Of a stretch of DNA of 64,000 bases, positions 51,370 to 63,116 are shown piece by piece. How positions within the stretch are numbered: the stretch's first letter is position 1; each line of letters starts with the position of its first letter. The DNA comes from Cystobasidiopsis lactophilus. Lineage: Eukaryota; Basidiomycota; Agaricostilbomycetes; Agaricostilbales; Chionosphaeraceae. The stretch covers positions 2,391,328 through 2,455,327 of the forward strand of contig BCIO01000004.1 of assembly GCA_001599975.1 (NCBI GenBank). Reading direction: 5' to 3'. A program made the translations under genes and the position numbers. The notes under the pieces were generated by a model. That model was not told the DNA's origin. It saw only the letters and a program-made list of their open reading frames with translations, and ran no database searches.

Positions 51370-54002
51370 TTAGGCCTTGCGATCAGTGTTGTGCAACGCG
51401 CCCATGATGAGCTCTTGCTCGTGCTGCAGCTGGTGCACCTCGGCCAGCTCGTCCTGGTCGCCGAACAGCAGCGCGACGCCTTCGAGTGGCACCTTCATCG
51501 TTTCCGGCCTAATACGTTACGGACACCCGTTTGAAGTTGAGTTCAACGAGCATGGGAGGGGGCAAAGGAAGGAAGTCCTCACATGAAGACCAGGCAGGCG
51601 ATGCCGGCGAAGAAGACGGGGATGATGAACACCAAGTTGACTGGGTTGATCGCATGCCCAATTTGTAAGTAAAAAAGAACGGCAGGGCACGGAGCGAAGG
51701 ATGCGCGTACACTTCCAGCCCAGAGCGGCGATGCCGTTGGGAGTGGCGCCGACGACCCAGCACGCTTGGGCGGTGGAGGCCATCAAACCGATAGCGACAC
51801 CCTTGGAGCGCTGTTTTTTTGCCAAAGTTGTTTAGAAAGCATCCGGGAGCGAGGAATGAGTGCCGAGGCTCACAATGTGGGTAGGCCACTGATCGCCCCG
51901 AAGTCAGCCCAAAGAGACAGCTCAATCGGAATGAGGTCCACTCACGATCTCGGAAATGTACACGTAGGTCGCAGTCTCGTTGAAGAGGTACTAAAAGATC
52001 CAAGTGTGTGTGAGTGAAAGCAAGCGAAGGAAGGCGGGCGTCAGACTCACGCCGACCAAGAAAACGTAGATCATTGCCACTAAAAACATTCAAAGCAAAA
52101 CTCAGGGAAAAAGAAATCAGAGGTGGGAAGTGGGAGGAAGCAAACCGGCAGCTGAAGAAAATTCAAAGCAAAGCTTAGAAAGGAATTAAGAGGTGGGAAG
52201 CGGGAGGGCATACCGGCTTTGGCAGCTGTTGAAAGCACGGTCAGCGCAGACTCTGGAAAAGACTTGGGAGGTGGGTGGACGAACCATTGTTGTCTGAGTC
52301 CAAAAAGTTGGCCGTCAAGGCGGCGTAGATGGAGAGGATGATGGCTGAGTTCAAACCGCCCAAAGCGACCAGCAAGCGCCGTCCCAAGATGTCGCACAGG
52401 TACATCATGATGACCTGCACTTCAATGGTTAGCTCCAGGCGGCAGGGAATAGGATCAATGAAAACTTTCTGATTCAAACGGACTGCAATCCCATTTTGAG
52501 CGTAAGCCAGAGGAAGAAAGTTAAAGACGACTCACGAGATTGTGATCCATCCAGCGGCGAAGAGCAGCTGCTTATCAGGGCCATAACCGAGAGCGCTGTA
52601 GAAGGTGGGCCCGAAGGAAGTGATGGCCTGAATGCCGGACACCTGCATGGTCGAGGTGACGAGCATGGAGAGCAAAGCGCGACGGCGGTAAGAGGGCTTC
52701 TTGACAATGCCCCACCAGGAGTTGTCCAGCTTGCGCTCGAGCTCGGCTTGAAGGCGGACTTGGCGGGCTTCAACTTTGGCGTACAAGTGGTCGGGGTCGG
52801 TCGGCGAAGCGTGGACCAGCTTGAGCACTTCATAGGCCTCCTCGTGACGACCTTCCCAGGAGAGCCAGCGAGGGGATTCGGGGATCCAAGGCAGGCAGGC
52901 GACCATCATGATGGGCCAGATGAGGCCGATGAGGAGAGGGGCACGCCAGTTGTTGCCATTGTCATACTGTACGACGAATTAGTTCATAGTACGGTTAAAC
53001 ACACAGTAGACTCACGTAGAAGAAGCCAACGCCGACCCCTTCGGAAATTTGTCAGACGCCACCTTGAAGGTGCATGGTGTCCACTTACAAGAAGCGATAG
53101 CGAATCCGATGGCGTAGGACAAGCCAGCGACACCGGACAGGAAGCCTCGGACTTCAGTGACCGAGATTTCGGATTGGTAGATCATGGTTCCTAAAGGGTC
53201 GACTCAGCGGCGCTCTGGCGTGCACAAAGAAGAACACTGACCTTGCGCACAGGCCCATCCTCCAAACCCTGTGAGATAACGCCCGAAAATGACTGGAAAA
53301 AAATGAGCGTGAGCAGGTCCCACACGCGCCTCGAAGCGAGAAACATACACATGCCGATCTTGTTGGCCGATCCTCCCGCAATAGCACTTTACACATGGTC
53401 AGCTCAGCTTATCGAGGCGGTTGGAAGCTCACATTCCGATGCTGGTGAAGAAAATAGTCAGAAGGGATCCAAGGCCGCGACGACGGTGACTTACATCAAC
53501 ACGACCGAGGCAAAGATGAGACCCTTCTTGCGGCCAATGCGATCCATAACGTAAGACATAGCAATGACACCGAAGAAGCCGCCGACGCTGAACATGGCAG
53601 CTGAAGTGCCGTAAAGCGCAGCTGCGTTGGGAGCCGTAACCAGGTTAAAGTAGATAGCGAAGTTGGGCTGGCCCAAGCTGGATGCGATGATGGAGTTCTA
53701 TATACCCCAGTCAGCGTAAGCTCTCTGGGAATAGCGGGCCACTTGCATTGTAGCCCATGCAGTACTGCAAACGAGACTTCAGCACGCGATCTACCAAAGG
53801 TTGGGGCAAGACGACTGACGCCACCCAATGAACTCCACAGATAGATCAAGGCCAATCGTCTGGGAGTGCTGCTCCTCGAGGCGGCGTGGCGATGGATCTC
53901 GGCTAGGACCTCGTCGGTCGGCGCAATGTCCTCACCCATGCTCGTTTGATGACCGAGCTTCTCAGTATGGCGAACATCCTCTTTGAGTTCGTCGGTTGAC
54001 AT
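51370..54002 (-). CDS. MFS sugar transporter (hexose type)
   Basis: A 12-helix sugar porter at the plasma membrane. The start at 54002 gives MSTDELKEDVRHTEKLGHQT. Landmarks: PNFAIYFNLVTAPNAAALYG, the loop motif DRIGRKKG, FGRYLTGFGGWACAQ, YQSEISVTEVRGFLSG, the PESPRWL motif after helix 6, QVSGIQAITSFGPTFYSALG, a second DILGRRL and the late PETMKVPLEG. The end is HQLQHEQELIMGALHNTDRK, A with the stop at 51370-51372. At least twelve exons. Within the region after helix 8 two micro-exons of 12 nt (52214-52225, CTGCCAAAGCCG) and 6 nt (52146-52151, CTGCCG) rebuild DNNAAKAAAVAMIYVFLVG, and the introns on either side of the 6-nt exon are near-duplicates. Confidence 0.9.
52081..52213 (-). repeat. Tandemly duplicated intron inside the sugar transporter gene
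   Basis: Two introns (about 52081-52145 and 52152-52213) share the blocks CTTCCCACCTCT and TTTGCTTTGAAT in the same order and spacing. Each is preceded by an exon that starts CTGCC and ends G. This is best explained by a tandem duplication of one intron with its short exon. Confidence 0.75.
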
Positions 54003-54981
54003 CTTTAACGGCTGTGGTGGCGGGAGAAGGGATGCTGGAGAGAGGAAGAAGAGCAAGAAAAGAGGCTGGACCTTCGCCTCTCGCCCGTCGTGTAAAACGC
54101 GGGGTTAGGTTAGCGATTTATCGCGCCCGCACGACTGTTGATCTTGCGGCGGCTTGGTTAAGCAATGCCTCAGGCGTGCCATTGTGCAGAAAGGTGTGAG
54201 CGGGGACGGCATTCGAGGCGGCGAACTGGCGGCGAAGGGCAGATTGCGGCGTGGCTTTGCAGTGCTTGCCCCAAATAAGCTATTGACTGGCTGGCCGGTG
54301 CGGGGGTGAGGGGTGTCCAAGGCACGGAAGAGTGCCGAGCGCAGAAAGCATTATTGGGCGAGCCAGCGTGAAAGATCCCAAATCTCTACTCCAGCCAACC
54401 TCGCTTCTATACCATTGCGCAAAGGCTGACGCGGAAAGTCCAAAGAACAGCAAAATCGGATGCACGGGCGACCCAAATAACAGGCAGCAGTGATTTTGAG
54501 GGCTGTGGACGCCGAACTCGGCATCAAGTGCGGCACGGTCAAGCAAAAGAGCGGTGGCTTTCAGTCAGCATGGAGCAGCAGGTAATGGATTTAAGGAAAA
54601 TGACAGTTGTGGCCGTGCATGGTGATGAGGCAGAGCGACAAGGCTGGAAGAGGGGCCCCAATGACAGGTGCCGACAGGTCACAGGGACAGGAAGGATTTG
54701 GGGCCTTCATAATGGCACTGTGATTCTTTTTCAGCACAAGAGCTTAGTATGCAGAACCAAGAAGAGGATGGTAGAGCGAGAAAGGACTGAGACCGATCAA
54801 GTTTTGCCGCTGCAAGCTGTGCAAGGGAGGCCGCCTCATGGTGGCAAAATTATTGGGACGGCAGAATCTTGTTCAAATGGTTCAAATGGTTCCCAATTGC
54901 AAACTCGTCGACAAAGTCCTTGTCCCTTTTTTGGTACTCTATCAATATCTAAATGCGAAACAGAAAAACGAGGGTGGCGTC
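54003..54981. other. Intergenic, no gene recognised
   Basis: A 168-codon frame at 54528-55034 overlaps the 3' end of the phosphatase gene and has no domain. Promoter of the sugar transporter lies at the left end. Confidence 0.45.
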
Positions 54982-57591
54982 TTAAGAGGAAGACTTTTTG
55001 GTGGAGCCGAGAGCGAGTGCCTCGGCGAGCTTGAAGTAGATGTCGACGTTGCCGTAGATACCCCTGAAGAGCTCGGCGCCGGGGCCAGAGGCAAAGACGG
55101 ACACGTCAGTGAGCGAGTGGACTCCCTGAGGCTCCTCGACGGGTATGGTGCCATTAACGATGAAGCCGTCGGGTTGGTCAACAGGGTTCACGTAGTTGTC
55201 GCCAGAACCTTTGGTGGACTCGGTGGCCGGAAGGCGGTTGGCGGTCTGGTTCACCTTGTAGCCTTCCCTGTGATCGGGGGCAGCGCCAAAGCCGGCAGCC
55301 TTCATTCCATTCGTCTAAGCAGGGTCCGACGTTCTTTGATGAATAAGTAAGCTACTCACAATAGCGTATCGAGGATCCCATCGGACAGGGAAGTTGGGGC
55401 CTTGAGCGCCATACGTGATTGTGCTGTTCTCGATCGCTCGTAAGCACTACATCCTCACAGCACAGACTTCTTGTGAAGACTGACGCATTGTTCGGGTTGT
55501 CGCCTTCGACAGTGTAGCCAGAAAGACCACTCTCGGCGTAGATGCCAATGGCGCTGCGCTTCTCGCGGTCACCTTCCTGGGCGGCCAAGAACTGGGTGTC
55601 GGCGGAACCAAAAACATCGAATCCGTGACCGTGGTCAGCGGTGACTATAAAGAAGGTTGTGTGTGAGAGAAGAAACGACAGAGCTGATGAGAGCGGGGCA
55701 CCAACCGACGACCAGGGTTTCTTGGTCAAGGCCCTTCTCCTTGAGGTCTGGTGGATTTCAATCGATGATGTCAGGAAAGAAGCGACTGAGAGGGAAGCCA
55801 GGGACTCACGCTTCAACGTTGCACGGACGGTGTCGTCGAGCTCCAAAAGTTCGCCCAAAGCGCGGTCGTAGTCCAACACGTGCATCATCTTGTCGACGGA
55901 GGCAGCCTCGGACATCAAGATGAAGCCCTCATCGGCGTTGGCCTTGGAGCGAGAGGCAAGGATGTCGATGGCCTTGAGGGTCATTTGCTTCAAGCCCGGT
56001 TGATCGGTGGCGCTGCTGTTGTTCCCAGTGGGCCCGTCCTTGTGGCCGACAAGATTGTCTGGGTACACCTCGCGATCAAGCCACTTGGCCCTGAATAGAG
56101 TAAGGAGTCAGTACAGGACTGGACAAGTCCAGCGAAACAAGACGCACATGTTCGAAACGCTGAAGATGCCCAAAGTCTTGGCATCATTGCCGGTCTCGTT
56201 GAGCTGCGTCTTGTTGTATACCACGTTGTAGCCTTGGTCCGCAAAGGCCTTGTAGTAGTCGGTGCCGTTTGGCGATCCTTTCCCGGCGATGAACTGCTCG
56301 GCGCCTCCGCCGAAAATGACCGACGGGCCCTTGCACGAGGTCGGCCATTTGAAGGTTGAGTTGACGTATTCGGCACCATGGAGATATTCCTCGACGATCC
56401 GGGCGTATTGGCCGCGGTCGTGAGTGTGAGTGCACATGGCCGCCTGTATATCTGTGTCAGCTGGCCTTCCCAAACTTGGATAGCTACTCACAGGCGTTGC
56501 ATCTGCAATATATGCAGTGGAAACGATGCCGATCCTGCCCGAAATGTGCGTCAGCTGCGCATTTCTGTTGTGGCGAAACCGCGAAGCCAACGTACTCGCC
56601 ATCATATTGTCTCGCAAACATTTCAGCCCACGATTCGAATTTGGGATCATCGAAGCTGTTTGGGCTTGAATCGCGAAAGACATTCAAAGCATTGACAGTC
56701 GATTTGTGGCCAGTGTAAAGAGCGGTCGCGGAATTGGCCGAATCGGTAATGAACGAGTCGATAGAGTGAGTCATCTGATGGCCCAGCTCCTCTGTAGGCT
56801 TGTATGAGCGATTGGCGCATCGCTTTTCAAGTGGGAACACTTGCCCATAGTGTCTAAGGCCATCAATGACTGATACTTGCCGTTGATGGATTTGTGCGCG
56901 AGCAAGCGAGCGGCAGTGATCTGCACTTGTTCAACTCTTATCCAAAACACGAAGGACCAAGACTCACCATAGCTTGAGTCATGCCATCACCAATGAACAA
57001 GATGACGTTCTTGGCCTTGCGCTTGGAAGCCGGAGCGCGGACCGTCCAGTGAGCAACGGTCTCAAAACCAGAGTAGTACTTGAGGTAAGCCGTGTATTCG
57101 CCGGGCTGGTGGAGAGAGACAGCGCGGAAGGCCTTGGAAGTGACGTTCACGAAGGTTGACTCCTCCTTTTGCTGAGCGAACAGGTCCTCGAAGTAGCTGA
57201 AAGACCAAGACTCCAGCTCGGGTTCTTCGGTGCCAAAGAACTCGGCGGCGCCCTTGCACTCGGAATCCCCGGACTTTTGAACACAGAAAGTAAAGTCGGG
57301 ATCGGGTTGGCCATTGTTGTACGCTTCGGTGCCGTTCAGAGGGGCATGAACCTCCAGACGAATGTCGAAAAGGGCGCCCGCCAGGAAGTCGGATTGATCA
57401 GGAGGGAAGACGCATCCGAGAGTAGGGCAAGCGCCGAGCCTGGAGAAATGGCAGGTTCACATCTTTGTCCTTTCCCAATGTTCACAGAAATGAAAGTCGT
57501 ACCTTTTGAAGGTCTGAGCTGAGATCTGCTGGATCAGGGTGGAAGAGAGCAGGGCCAAAGCGCCGACGCAGAGAGTGCAAGCGGAGACCAT
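54982..57591 (-). CDS. PHO8: Alkaline phosphatase (Pho8 family)
   Basis: Zn/Mg-dependent alkaline phosphatase. The start at 57591 gives MVSACTLCVGALALLSSTLI, a signal peptide or anchor. An unusual N-terminal region of about 150 residues with Cys pairs (RLGACPTLGCVFP, DFTFCVQKSGDSECKG) precedes the catalytic fold. Active-site motifs: NVILFIGDGMT, the nucleophile in SFITDSANSATALYTGHK, MCTHTHDRG, EGFILMSEAASVDKMMHVLD and the late VTADHGHGFDVFG. The C-terminus has GVHSLTDVSVFASGPGAELF, RGIYGNVDIYFKLAEAL and stops at 54982-54984. No C-terminal membrane segment is visible. Twelve or more exons. All catalytic residues appear present. It could be secreted or vacuolar. Confidence 0.9.
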
Positions 57592-58705
57592 CTTTTCTCA
57601 GATCCCAGAAGGAGGAGGACGCTGAGTTGGTTGGCAAGGAAGCGAACTGGAAGAAGAGAAGAAAAGTGTGCATACACATGCACCTCGGGACTCGGGAGCC
57701 ATGGCCACACGCAATGGTGGAGCCAAATTTAAAACGTTCAGCTTGTCTCTCTCTGCCTACATAAGAACAGCGCGCGAGCAATCGAGAATGGCCATAGCGC
57801 TGGGGCCAGGCAACTGCTTTGCCAAGAGAACCAAGAGCAAGGTCAGACAAATGTGAATGCGCTTTGCAGAAAACGTTTCGCAAGCAGCAGAGGGAGCGTC
57901 GCTGGTCAACCTCGAGATCGCCGGCAACAGGCAGCTAGCGCAGAGCGAAGAATCGACTACAGAAAACAAGCAGAAGATCGAAAGCGACAGACGAGCCATG
58001 GCTTCCGCAGCGGCTGCACCTGTGTTGGGCATCGAAGTCGAACGTGGGCTTCGGTCCGGATGGATGCCTCGGTGTAGCTGCTAGGCTCATTTGCCAATGA
58101 AATTCACGGCACATTAAGGTCCTGGCGAGAGCATGGCATCGCAGCCACCAGAAGAAGTGAATCCCGCACTTCGCAAACTTTAGGGCACTGAGGGAGTGGT
58201 GGCAAAAATTTTGGAGAGGGGATGGCCAGTGCCGCTTATGGGCCTCAAACTAAGTCAAATATGGGCGAGCTTCTGCTGTATGAGGGTGAAAGAGCGAGAC
58301 CATCAATCGCGCAATCGGTGGTTGGCACTTCGCAGGGGACGTGGCCAGCCAGGGTTTGTCCTGTTCGGCCAGCCCAATCCTTACTCTGGTCCCCTTGCAG
58401 CATGCACAACGCATACCAGACGCCAGAGCTACCAGCCAGACACGGTCCACAACACTGCCCAGAGTTTATCCGGCCGCTGGTGGCGAATTGATGCCTGCGT
58501 CAAGCAGAGGACATCCGTATTGGCACGCCTGTGCAGATATGATAGAAGGAAGATCTTAGTTCCTCTGGGTCTGCTGCCGTCTAGCCCGCGTTGCCCCTCT
58601 TAAACGCAGCCGAGGCTCGCTTTTGCCACCTTTGCCTGGCCGCCCTCTCTCGATCTCCCACCACCGCTTCTCCCCACCCTTGGTCGTGCCTGCTCCCAGA
58701 AGGCA
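57592..58705. other. Intergenic between divergent genes, no gene recognised
   Basis: Overlapping short frames on both strands show no domain. Promoter regions of the phosphatase and the GST-like gene. Confidence 0.5.
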
Positions 58706-59824
58706 ATGAATCGGGCAGATTCTCATGTTGTGCTTATCCAATATCTCGGGAGTCCGTTCGTCGAGCGGGCGGACGCAGCGATGGCCTACTGTGGGCGGGC
58801 TCATTGGACTTTTAAAGAGTGACTTTCAGTGGGCTGACTCTCTGTGTGTCGCAGTGGGCATCAGTTACTCCCTGTACAACATGCCTGGACTAGGACTAGG
58901 ACAGCGGCCCATGCTCACAGAGCACGGCATCACTCATCGCCGCGTCCCGACAGCTTTGATCGGCAGCGAGCTTTTCCTGGATTCGCACTACTTTCTGCAA
59001 AAGGTCGAAGAGCTGGGTTTAACGAACAAGACCTTGTCCCACTCTTCCATCCCAGCGCTGCTCGGTGCCACTTATGTGAGGCATTCTCTGAAGGTTGCGC
59101 CCCTTTATGCTAACATTTTGCCACCCAGATCGAAAAGGACCTATTCTGGCCTCTCATCCAGCTGCTACCGACCAAGATTCTCACCCCGCAGTTCATGTCT
59201 GAGCGCAAGACTCTCTTTGGCGACGCCCGCTTCCCCGACGACCTGGCCGAGATGGCGCACAAGAACGCGGCGCTGGACCACATCCAGGCCATGATCGTCA
59301 ACCTCGAAAAGATGGCCGCCCAACGTACACCGGAAGCGCCGTACCTCGGCCGCACTGCCGAGCCGACCGAGCTGGACTTTGACACCTATGGCGCCTTTTG
59401 GATGGCCGGCACGTTCGGCATTGGCGAAGAGCTGTACCCCGCGCCGCCGTTCGACAAGGGCCATTCTAAGATCTTCCCAGAGTTCAGCAAGTACCTCGAG
59501 TTCTTCGCCGCCAAAGTGGCAGAGTGGAAAGCTGCCAACCCGCCCATCGAGGTAGTCGACTTCGTTGACGCGGCGGCGTTGAGCAAGCACCTCCAACCTT
59601 TGCCGCCTCTTCCGGAAACTCCTGCTTTTCGAGACTTCCTTAAGCTGGAAAAGGCGAAGGGTCAGACGGTCCGCTTGGAAGCGAGAGACACTGGTACCCA
59701 ACCGCAAGCCGGCAAGCTCGTGTATGCTGACGCGGAGGAGGTGGCGATCGAGTGGGACTCTCCTTTGACGGGAACGACCATGCGGGCGTGGGCGTCGAAG
59801 CACTACTATGCGGTGCTGCTTTGA
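58706..59824 (+). CDS. Glutathione S-transferase-like protein
   Basis: The start at 58706 gives MNRADSHVVLIQYLGSPFVE, RADAAMAYCG, a thioredoxin-fold start. A 46-nt intron (58819-58864) joins WTFKD to YSLYNMPGLGLGQRPMLTEH. Then GITHRRVPTALIGSELFLDS, HYFLQKVEELG completes the N-terminal domain. After one more intron the all-helical part follows (FWPLIQLLPTKILTPQFMSE, ALDHIQAMIVNLEKMAAQRT, YGAFWMAGTFGIGEELY, FPEFSKYLEFFAAKVAEWK). The C-terminal part after residue 280 or so carries TVRLEARDTGTQPQAGKLVY, WDSPLTGTTMRAWASKHYYA, a beta-rich extension seen in a fungal GST-like group. Stop at 59822-59824. No obvious catalytic Ser or Cys is assignable. Confidence 0.75.
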
Positions 59825-60880
59825 CCTCTCATGACTGGGCATGCGGATGGGCTGGGCTGAAGGCAAAAGGCATTGAAGTGACAAATCGCAACACGGTACA
59901 GGGACTTATATGTGGTTACGTTGTACAGGCGGGTCTCTCTGGGAAGGGCGCCGAGTATCGTTATTTAATTGCAATTTGCTGGCTACGACTCAGTGCGGAG
60001 AAGCTCTGGGGCGCGGGAGCGATGCATCTATGACTTCTTTGTCAATTGACGTAGCTTATGAGAGCTGAGAGCCCGTCCAGCATATTGCCACCATCTGTTT
60101 CCGAGAAAGCGCACTTGAGGAGGAGACGGCCATTAATGGAGAGACGGTTGATCAGTCGCCAGATTGCGGTAGAAGGACGCGCTATCAGTGAAACTTTGAC
60201 AAGGATAAGAGATGGAACTGAAGTTGGCGACTCGGACTGAGCTCCCTTCCCGGTGGCGGAAGCTGTTTCTGAACAAGTCGGATAGACCACTGGCATCGGT
60301 CAAAGCCAAGAATGTGCAGCCATTCTAACACTTTCAAGAAGTAGCGAGGTCGAGAGAACGCATCAGCGACAGACCGAGTCGTAAGCTGAGCAACCTGGCC
60401 ACGTCAACGATTGCGCAGCCAAAGGTGAGTGGCAAATATGACACGAAATGCGGACTCAGAACACCATAAGCCGCTATCCAGCCATGTACAGCACGTCCAG
60501 AATCCGAGGCCAAGGGCACCTGACTTGGCGCCCGACCAAGACTGAGGGGGATCCGTGGCGCTTGCCACCATTGCGCCGTATGAGGCGCTTGATCTCGGAC
60601 AAACAATCCGGCTCTCGCTCGCCAGCATCAAAAACAGGGCCTCGGTCAAGCAATAGGCGCGGCAGAGCAACAACAGTACACGGTCCCAGGAAGAGAGGTC
60701 AAAGCCTTGTGATCGAAGCAACTCTCGGCCCATTCTTCGAGAGACAGGTCTGTTCCTGTCCGTCCATCTTCGCCTCGCCACCAACTCCCAGCAACTGCAG
60801 TCTAGACGCCTGCAAGAGCTCAGGGAACCCAGCCAAGCCCACTAGAACCTTCAAAAGAGCGCCAGCGCAGAGGGCGGCCC
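59825..60880. other. Intergenic, no gene recognised
   Basis: A 269-codon frame at 60448-61257 runs through here and overlaps Orm1 exon 1 in another frame; no domain. Promoter of the Orm1 gene is expected near the right end. Confidence 0.5.
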
Positions 60881-62130
60881 ATGTCGATGCCGCCAGTCTC
60901 GCCTCTCCTCCGCCCGCCAGCCAAGAGCTACATCTCTGGCGGCGGCACCCAGTCCACGACCCGCCCTCGAGGCTTAAGCAGAGGCGCCCAGTCGCCCATG
61001 CTGCTCTCAATAGACACCAACTCGCAGCTGCAGCCCTCCTCCTCCTCGGCCGCGCCCGAGGCCATCCTCAACAGGCCGAGGAACAACAGCGGCGGCGGCG
61101 GGGCGGCCAAGAAGCAGGACCAGCCCAGGAAGCGGTCGAGCTCCATCGTGAGCGTGCAGGAGATCCAGCCGACGTACGACGAGGCTTTGGATCAGGAAAC
61201 GCTCAACGATGGTCCGTCTTTGCCTCTCTGCGCCCGCTGCTGTTCCGTGCTGACTAGTAGGATTCGCGCAGTGAATGTGAATTGGGTCAATTTCAAAGGT
61301 GAGCGCCAGTCAGAGGCCCGAGAGGGCGCCCAGATATTAAATGCGGATGGCGAAACCAGGCGCTTGGGTGATCCACCTCCTCCTCGTCGGCCTGGGCAAG
61401 ATCCTGATCGACATCATCCCCGCCATGTCCCAAACCGTCTCCTGGACAGTCACACTACAACTCTACCTCCTCGTTCGTTTTCCACTTTGTTCGCCATTGG
61501 CAAATGCCCTCATATTAATTTCCGGGGTCATTAGATCACTTTCCTGATTTTTCACTGGGTCACCGGCACACCGTTCAGCGCCAACCAGGGCGCCTTTGAC
61601 CGACTGACCTTCTGGGAGCAAATCGACCACGGCGCGCAGAACACGCCGGCGCGGAAATTCTTGACGTCCCTGCCCATCCTCCTGTGCGTTTTGGGCCCTT
61701 CTCTCTCTAGGTCGCTCCGTTTGGCTTGTCCTCAAAACTGTGTCTGTTTGCGCACAGGTTCCTGCTAACGACGCACTACGCTCGTTACGACCTCCACCCC
61801 GCCCTCTTCACCTTCAACTTTTGCTCCCTCCTGCTCTTGGCGCTCGCGCCCAAGCTGCCGTCCTTGCACCGGATCCGCTTCCGCTTCTTCGACGACTCGC
61901 CCTCCTCCTCAGGCGACCCGCTACTAAGCGGCGCTTCGTCCAACACCAACTCGCGCGGCCCGTCGCCGGCGCCGCCCCCGAAGCTGACCGAGGCGGCCGT
62001 CAAGGCGCTCGAGTCGCGGGAACCGCCGACGCCCATCCTGGAAGAGTCGGAGCCCAAGACGCCAATCAGCGGCGCAGGGCAGCAGCAGAGCGGCAAGGGG
62101 AGTCCCCGGCGGTGGAAGTTTCCGCATTAA
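60881..62130 (+). CDS. ORM1: Orm1/ORMDL regulator of serine palmitoyltransferase
   Basis: ER membrane protein that restrains the first step of sphingolipid synthesis. The start at 60881 gives MSMPPVSPLLRPPAKSYISG. The Ser-rich N-terminus contains QPRKRSSSIVSVQE, which resembles the yeast Orm segment phosphorylated by Ypk1. The core follows: NVNWVNFKG joined by splicing to AWVIHLLLVGLGKILIDIIP, SWTVTLQLYLL, then ITFLIFHWVTGTPFSANQGA, FWEQIDHGAQNTPARKFLTS, LPIL, FLLTTHYARYDLHPALFTFN and PKLPSLHRIRF. A C-terminal extension of about 75 residues, rich in Ser and Pro with several TP sites, is longer than in yeast. Four introns; stop at 62128-62130. Confidence 0.93.
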
Positions 62131-63116
62131 TATTCTCGCTCTCCTCGCCGCTGCCGCCGCGCCTCCGACTATTATCTTTCTCCCAGCAGCTTCACGAACC
62201 GACACCACACCAAAAACGAAAACATCAAGAAACTTAGTATGGGGGGACGAAGAGGGAAACGCTGTGTGTGTTGGACCATTTCTTGTTTTCGGGGATTCAT
62301 CTCTCTCTCTCGCTCGCTCCTTATAGCTCTCACTCGGGGACTCTTCGCCTTTTCCCATCCACCACCCACCTCCATATCTAGTCCGCTCCACATGTTCCGC
62401 ATTACAGATCGTCTCCCTTGTTGAAAATCGTCCCTCCGCTCATCATAACTCGCTACATTGAACACACTGTCCATTTTCCTGCCCCTCGCTTCCTCAAGAG
62501 ATGGTGCAAGGGATGACGCAGAAATCGCACGGGATTGGGCAAGGGATCTGAGAAACCACTCGCTCGTCAGTCTTCGCTTGGCAATGGCAACCGAGCTGGG
62601 GCAAAGTACGAAGCAGAATGAACCAGGACACGCTTCACTGTTTTGTGCTTTGAGCATTAGAGCATGTTCCAGCGCACTCAGAGTGGGCCAAAGACGCACC
62701 CGCCTCGAAGGCGCAGCATTTCCTCTTGCTCGAGATCTCGCTGCTCTTGCTGGCACGCGCCGGCTGCTGGGGCGGAGGCGAGCTCCATGGGCTGGCTGGC
62801 GACTTGCTGCTTGTTTGATGAATCCATAAATGTTCGCAGGAGAGTGGTGGGCTAGGTCGAACGGGCTGGAATGCGTCGAGGAGAGGTCTCGACGTCATTT
62901 GTTTTGGAGTTGAGGTGCAGGCTTTGGACGCCTTTGACCCGGACCGTCACTTCGACAACCTGCTATAGAGATCCTGATGTACCTGCGAGAGAGTTTCATG
63001 GGCGAAGCCCTCTCGCCACCACCCACAGTTTGACCCGGTGTCGACGGTTTCGAGTCGAGGTCGGGCCCTGCCTTTTGTTCCCTGGCCGCCTAGGCCGCCT
63101 ATCAGAGAGCCCACCA
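62131..63116. other. Intergenic, no gene recognised
   Basis: Several short frames; none with a domain. Includes CT-rich tracts just after the Orm1 stop. Confidence 0.5.

Noticed and set aside
52081-52228. Simple minisatellite in the transporter gene
   Set aside because: The repeated unit has splice signals at matching places and the coding frame passes through, so a duplicated intron is the better reading.
60448-61257. A 269-codon plus-strand frame overlapping Orm1
   Set aside because: It runs in a different frame through the conserved Orm1 first exon and has no domain; a shadow frame.
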